The notes below the pieces were generated by a model that worked only from the letters and a program-made list of their open reading frames with translations, made no database searches and was not told the DNA's origin. The position numbers and the translations under genes were made by a program. 64,000 nucleotides of DNA from assembly GCF_900107745.1 (NCBI RefSeq), contig NZ_FNRO01000016.1, forward strand, positions 1-64,000, read 5' to 3'. Source of the DNA: Variovorax sp. YR216 (GTDB lineage: Bacteria; Pseudomonadota; Gammaproteobacteria; Burkholderiales; Burkholderiaceae_C). Shown piece after piece: positions 60,926 to 64,000 of the stretch; the stretch's first letter is position 1; each line of letters starts with the position of its first letter.

Positions 60926-61921
60926 TCAGGCGATCCGCTCTGCGTCGCCTCCGAGGCGATAGGCGCGCGGCGACATCTCGAACCTTTGGCGAAATGCACG
61001 GCTGAAGTGGCTCAGATCATTGAATCCGTGAGCCATGGCGATCGCCGAGATGCCCAGGGATTGACGCGCAGGATCGCGCAGGTCGATCGCGGCGCGCTCC
61101 AGCCGACGGCGCCAGATGTAGCGCGCCAGGGATGTGTTCTCCGCCTCGAACAGCTTGTTGATGTACCGCGGCGAAAGCTTGAGCGCGGCGCTGATCATGG
61201 TTGCATCCAACTCGCAGGCGTCCAGGTGGCGTTCCAGGAAATCCTTGACCCGGACCAGGGCGGCGGCACGGTACTCGGACAGAGGCAAAGGTGAGCTGAG
61301 AATCGCCTCGTCGAGCGCCGAAGCGAGCAACTCCGTGAAATTGCGCGCGACCCTCTCGGAAGCCGCCGCGTCCATGGAAGGCAATTGCCGACTGAGGCCC
61401 ACCAGGTAGCCGAACAGGATCGGGCACATCTGGCCTGCTTCCGTCAGGCTGCGCGCAGTGATGCGGTGGATGCCGGCCGACCGGTGAGACAGCGAGCCGA
61501 ACGGCAGCTTGACGGTGATGAGTTTGAACGCGTCGTCGAAGCGCAAGTTGTAGGGACGCTGCGCGTCGCACACGGCCCCGTCACCCGGTTTCAGCAGCAC
61601 CGATCGCCCGTCCTGCTCGGCGAGCGCCCAGCCGGAAAGAATGAAGTTGAAGATCAGGGATTCGTCACCCGAGCGCGAGATCCCGGCAGGCAGGCGCGCG
61701 ACGCGGTGCGGCGAGGCTTCGATGCGCGCGACGCTCAACATGCTGAGGCGGGTGCCGCTGACGGAAGCTTCGAACGGGTTCTTGCCATCGGGTCGACATT
61801 CGAGGTCGACAAGCGCCTTGCACACCACCTCCTGCCAGAACCCGAATTTGTCCCGATGGTCCAGACCGGCAGTGGAAGCGTCGATGACTCGCGAGGAGGG
61901 TTCGGCTGTAAGAGGTTGCAT
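60926..61921 (-). CDS. AraC-family transcriptional regulator (cupin-like sensor)
   Basis: A protein of 331 residues from ATG 61921. The N-terminal part (about 20-200) is the AraC-binding-2 type sensor domain found in aromatic-pathway activators (FWQEVVCKALVDLE). The C-terminal double helix-turn-helix (about 225-325) includes GISAIAMAHGFNDLSHFSRA and FEMSPRAYR. It is not like the three AraC regulators further left. It converges with mdlB and diverges from the ABC transporter genes at 62195, which it probably activates. Confidence 0.93.
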   Translation of the reverse strand: MQPLTAEPSSRVIDASTAGLDHRDKFGFWQEVVCKALVDLECRPDGKNPFEASVSGTRLSMLSVARIEASPHRVARLPAGISRSGDESLIFNFILSGWALAEQDGRSVLLKPGDGAVCDAQRPYNLRFDDAFKLITVKLPFGSLSHRSAGIHRITARSLTEAGQMCPILFGYLVGLSRQLPSMDAAASERVARNFTELLASALDEAILSSPLPLSEYRAAALVRVKDFLERHLDACELDATMISAALKLSPRYINKLFEAENTSLARYIWRRRLERAAIDLRDPARQSLGISAIAMAHGFNDLSHFSRAFRQRFEMSPRAYRLGGDAERIA

Positions 61922-62194
61922 GGCGCACGATCGAGGCGTTGGCACGCCCGTTGAAGGTGCAAAGACCCGGTCAAGACGGATCGAAGCCCGGGGCCGCAAT
62001 GATTTTCGTCAATTTCCACGCAAAGTTGATGCCAAAGAAACCCTCGGGTCGGCGTCCGCCACCACGTCGCGGACCACCTCGCAGGGGCCGTTTGAATCAA
62101 GTTTCCTGGCTGATGCAGCAAAGTTTCTCGTAGCCGGGAAGCGGACCATTGCTCCCAGGGCCTCGTGAAGGCCTCCACCTCAACGGAGAGCAAT

Positions 62195-63508
62195 GTGACC
62201 ACTGCAAACGACATTCAAACGCCCTTGAATTCGAGCCTCGTGTCGAGCCGGCGGGGACTCCTGCGCGGCGCGGCTGCGCTGACGGCCGTCGCGGCGCTGG
62301 GGCAGGCCAGCAGAGCCTGGGCAGCCGACAAGGACACGATCAGGATCGGCTACATCAGCCCGAGGACAGGACCGTTTTCGCCGTTTGCCGAAGCGGACGA
62401 TTTCATCCTGGAGCAGGTCCGCAAGACCCTGGCCGATGGCCTGGTCATCGGCGGCAAGAAGTACAAGGTCGAGATCCTTGCGCGAGACGACCAAAGCAGC
62501 CCGGACCGGCAATCCAACCTGGCTGCGGAACTCATCAACAAGGAGAACATCGACCTGATGCTGGCACAGGTCGCGATCGGACCGAACGCTTCCCAGCAGT
62601 GCGAGCTCAACGGCGTGCCGTGCCTTTCGACCGTCGGTCCTTGGCAGGCCTGGATGTTCCCGCTCAAAGGCGAGCCCACGAAGGGGTTCAAGAGCGTCTT
62701 CCATTTCTTCTGGGGTCTGGAAGACATCGCCGACGTGTACCTGGACATCTGGCAAGGCGTGCCGTCGAACAAGGTGATCGGCTCGGCATTCAGCAACGAC
62801 GTGCCGGGAAACGCCATGGGCGACATGAAGCTCGGCATGCCTGCGGCCTTTGCGAAGGCCGGCTACAAGATCGTCGACATCGGGCGCTTCCCGGTCGGCG
62901 CCGATGATTTCTCGTCGTACATCCAGGCTTTCAAGAAGGACAACGTCGAGATCGTGACCGGCCTGTTCAATCCTCCCGAATGGGCTTCGTTCGTCAAGCA
63001 GTCAGCGCAGATGGGATTCAGGCCGAAGGCGGCCACAGTGGCCAAGGCGCTGCTGTTCCCCGGTGGCGTCGCCGCTCTGGGTCCCCGTGCCGATGGCATG
63101 TCCACCGAGATCTGGTGGACACCGGCCTATCCTTTCAAGTCGAGCCTGACGGGCCAGACTGCAAGGCAGTTTGCCGATGCCTATACGGCCGCCACGAAGC
63201 GCGAATGGACGCAACCCATGGGCGTGGTGCACGCGCTGTTCGAGACGGGAATCCAGGCTCTCAAGGCGAGCGGCGACCCCAAGGATCCCGTGAAAGTTGC
63301 CAACGCGTTGCGCGTGATGAAGCACGACACGATCATCGGCAAGCTCGACTTCACGTCCAGCGGAATCAAGAACGTCTCGAAGATGCGCGTCGTTGGCGGC
63401 CAGTGGCGCATCCTCAATGGTGCCAAGCCGGAACTGTTCATCACCAACAACAAGACGGCACCGGAAATCCCCGTCCAGCGCAAGTTCGAATTGCTGTCGA
63501 TCGCCTGA
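62195..63508 (+). CDS. ABC transporter substrate-binding protein (LivK-type) with Tat signal
   Basis: A protein of 437 residues from GTG 62195, chosen because GGAGAG is 6 bases upstream; GTG 62165 is the alternative. A twin-arginine signal (SSRRGLLRGAAALTAVAAL) ends near AWAAD. Then TIRIGYISPRTGPFSPFAEA, the type I binding-fold opening. It is longer than the LivK-type protein at 45939 and from another subgroup. Together with the ATPase gene it begins a second importer; an aromatic acid is likely given the flanking mandelate genes. Confidence 0.9.
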   Translation: MTTANDIQTPLNSSLVSSRRGLLRGAAALTAVAALGQASRAWAADKDTIRIGYISPRTGPFSPFAEADDFILEQVRKTLADGLVIGGKKYKVEILARDDQSSPDRQSNLAAELINKENIDLMLAQVAIGPNASQQCELNGVPCLSTVGPWQAWMFPLKGEPTKGFKSVFHFFWGLEDIADVYLDIWQGVPSNKVIGSAFSNDVPGNAMGDMKLGMPAAFAKAGYKIVDIGRFPVGADDFSSYIQAFKKDNVEIVTGLFNPPEWASFVKQSAQMGFRPKAATVAKALLFPGGVAALGPRADGMSTEIWWTPAYPFKSSLTGQTARQFADAYTAATKREWTQPMGVVHALFETGIQALKASGDPKDPVKVANALRVMKHDTIIGKLDFTSSGIKNVSKMRVVGGQWRILNGAKPELFITNNKTAPEIPVQRKFELLSIA

Positions 63509-63520
63509 CAGGTTCCGTTC

Positions 63521-64000
63521 ATGTTGCTCGAACTGCGTGACACCACCAAGCGCTACGGCGACATGGTGGTCATCCCCAAGCTGTCGCTGTCCGTGGAGGA
63601 CGGGGAATTCATTGGCGTCATCGGCCCGAACGGGGCGGGAAAAAGCACCCTGTTCGGCCTGATCTCGGGCAGCGCGCGATGCGACAGCGGATGCGTCTTC
63701 CTGGATGGCAGGGACGTCACCACCTACGACGCCGCCGAGCGCTGCAGGGCCGGCATCGGTCGCACCTTCCAGATTCCGCAGCCCTTCGACGGCATGACGG
63801 CCTACGAGAACGTGCTCGTGGCGGCCACCTTCGGCAGCGGACTGCATGGTCAAGCGGCGCAGCAGGCCGCCGTCGACGCGATGGGACGTTGCGGGCTCGA
63901 AGGTGCCGCGGACAAGCTGGCAGGCGCCCTGACGCTGCTGCAGCGCAAACGGCTCGAACTGGCAAGAGCAATCGCCACGCGTCCGCGCCTGTTGCTGCTC
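63521..64000 (+). CDS. LivG-type ABC ATPase, cut by the right edge
   Basis: The first 160 codons are in the window. Walker A is GPNGAGKST, followed by AGIGRTFQIPQPFDG, a LivG-type Q-loop region, and LTLLQRKRLELARAIATRPR where the signature is expected; Walker B starts at the edge. The gene begins 12 bases after the binding-protein stop. Permease genes would be expected beyond the window. Confidence 0.9.
   Translation, partial: MLLELRDTTKRYGDMVVIPKLSLSVEDGEFIGVIGPNGAGKSTLFGLISGSARCDSGCVFLDGRDVTTYDAAERCRAGIGRTFQIPQPFDGMTAYENVLVAATFGSGLHGQAAQQAAVDAMGRCGLEGAADKLAGALTLLQRKRLELARAIATRPRLLLL

Noticed and set aside
1..64000. Search for CRISPR arrays, tRNA, rRNA and complete insertion sequences
   Set aside because: No regular repeat-spacer pattern, no tRNA-like cloverleaf, no rRNA blocks, and only fragments of IS66 and IS110 elements were seen.

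Overview
The window reads as chromosome of a high-GC betaproteobacterium of the order Burkholderiales (Comamonadaceae or Alcaligenaceae-like). The reasons are the five Bug/TctC-type periplasmic binding proteins, a trimeric general porin, AraC regulators of the arabinose-binding-domain type, and dense small operons for aromatic and organic-acid catabolism. No rRNA, tRNA or CRISPR array was seen.

Positions 1-29,400 hold a catabolic region built from repeated gene types: four beta-keto acid cleavage enzymes (BKACE, one cut by the left edge), three TauD/TfdA-type dioxygenases, five Bug proteins, five medium-chain oxidoreductases, two paralogous GntR regulators and three AraC regulators. An acyl-CoA ligase, a class III CoA-transferase, an amidohydrolase, a YeiH-type exporter and a porin complete it. 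Likely flow is uptake (porin, Bug), oxidative cleavage (TauD), CoA activation or transfer, reduction, and C-C cleavage by BKACE. The substrate cannot be read from sequence. A palindrome centred on TGTCGACA recurs in the three control regions next to the GntR genes and looks like their shared operator. Direct repeats with a 21-bp period mark two other promoters as likely AraC targets.

Positions 29,800-39,850 are accessory. After a thiamine-diphosphate enzyme comes a lower-GC-looking stretch with five nuclease-type genes of five folds: GIY-YIG, NYN with a LOTUS-like region, a minimal PLD, a PD-(D/E)XK protein, and an RNase J-like metallo-beta-lactamase coupled to the latter. Remnants of IS66 and IS110 transposases, a short-chain dehydrogenase and a cyclase-like membrane protein lie on its right. 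This is the best candidate for an undescribed system, probably defence or RNA/DNA processing.

Positions 39,862-47,117 form one long operon: a branched-chain-amino-acid-type ABC importer (binding protein, two permeases, two ATPases), a VanB-like reductase, a VanA-like Rieske oxygenase and a MarR regulator, with a perfect inverted repeat over the predicted promoter. Positions 47,200-53,260 are a decayed zone with a truncated MFS gene, a frameshifted zinc-ribbon/nuclease-like gene, a fragment of a thiamine-diphosphate enzyme, an intact alpha/beta hydrolase and a secreted HAF-repeat protein.

Positions 53,261-60,922 encode a mandelate-type pathway: LysR regulator, benzoylformate decarboxylase (mdlC), aldehyde dehydrogenase, aromatic-acid MFS symporter, a ketopantoate-reductase-family dehydrogenase that may oxidise the (R)-enantiomer, and an FMN-dependent (S)-mandelate dehydrogenase (mdlB). 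The window closes with an AraC regulator divergent from a second ABC importer, whose ATPase runs off the right edge.
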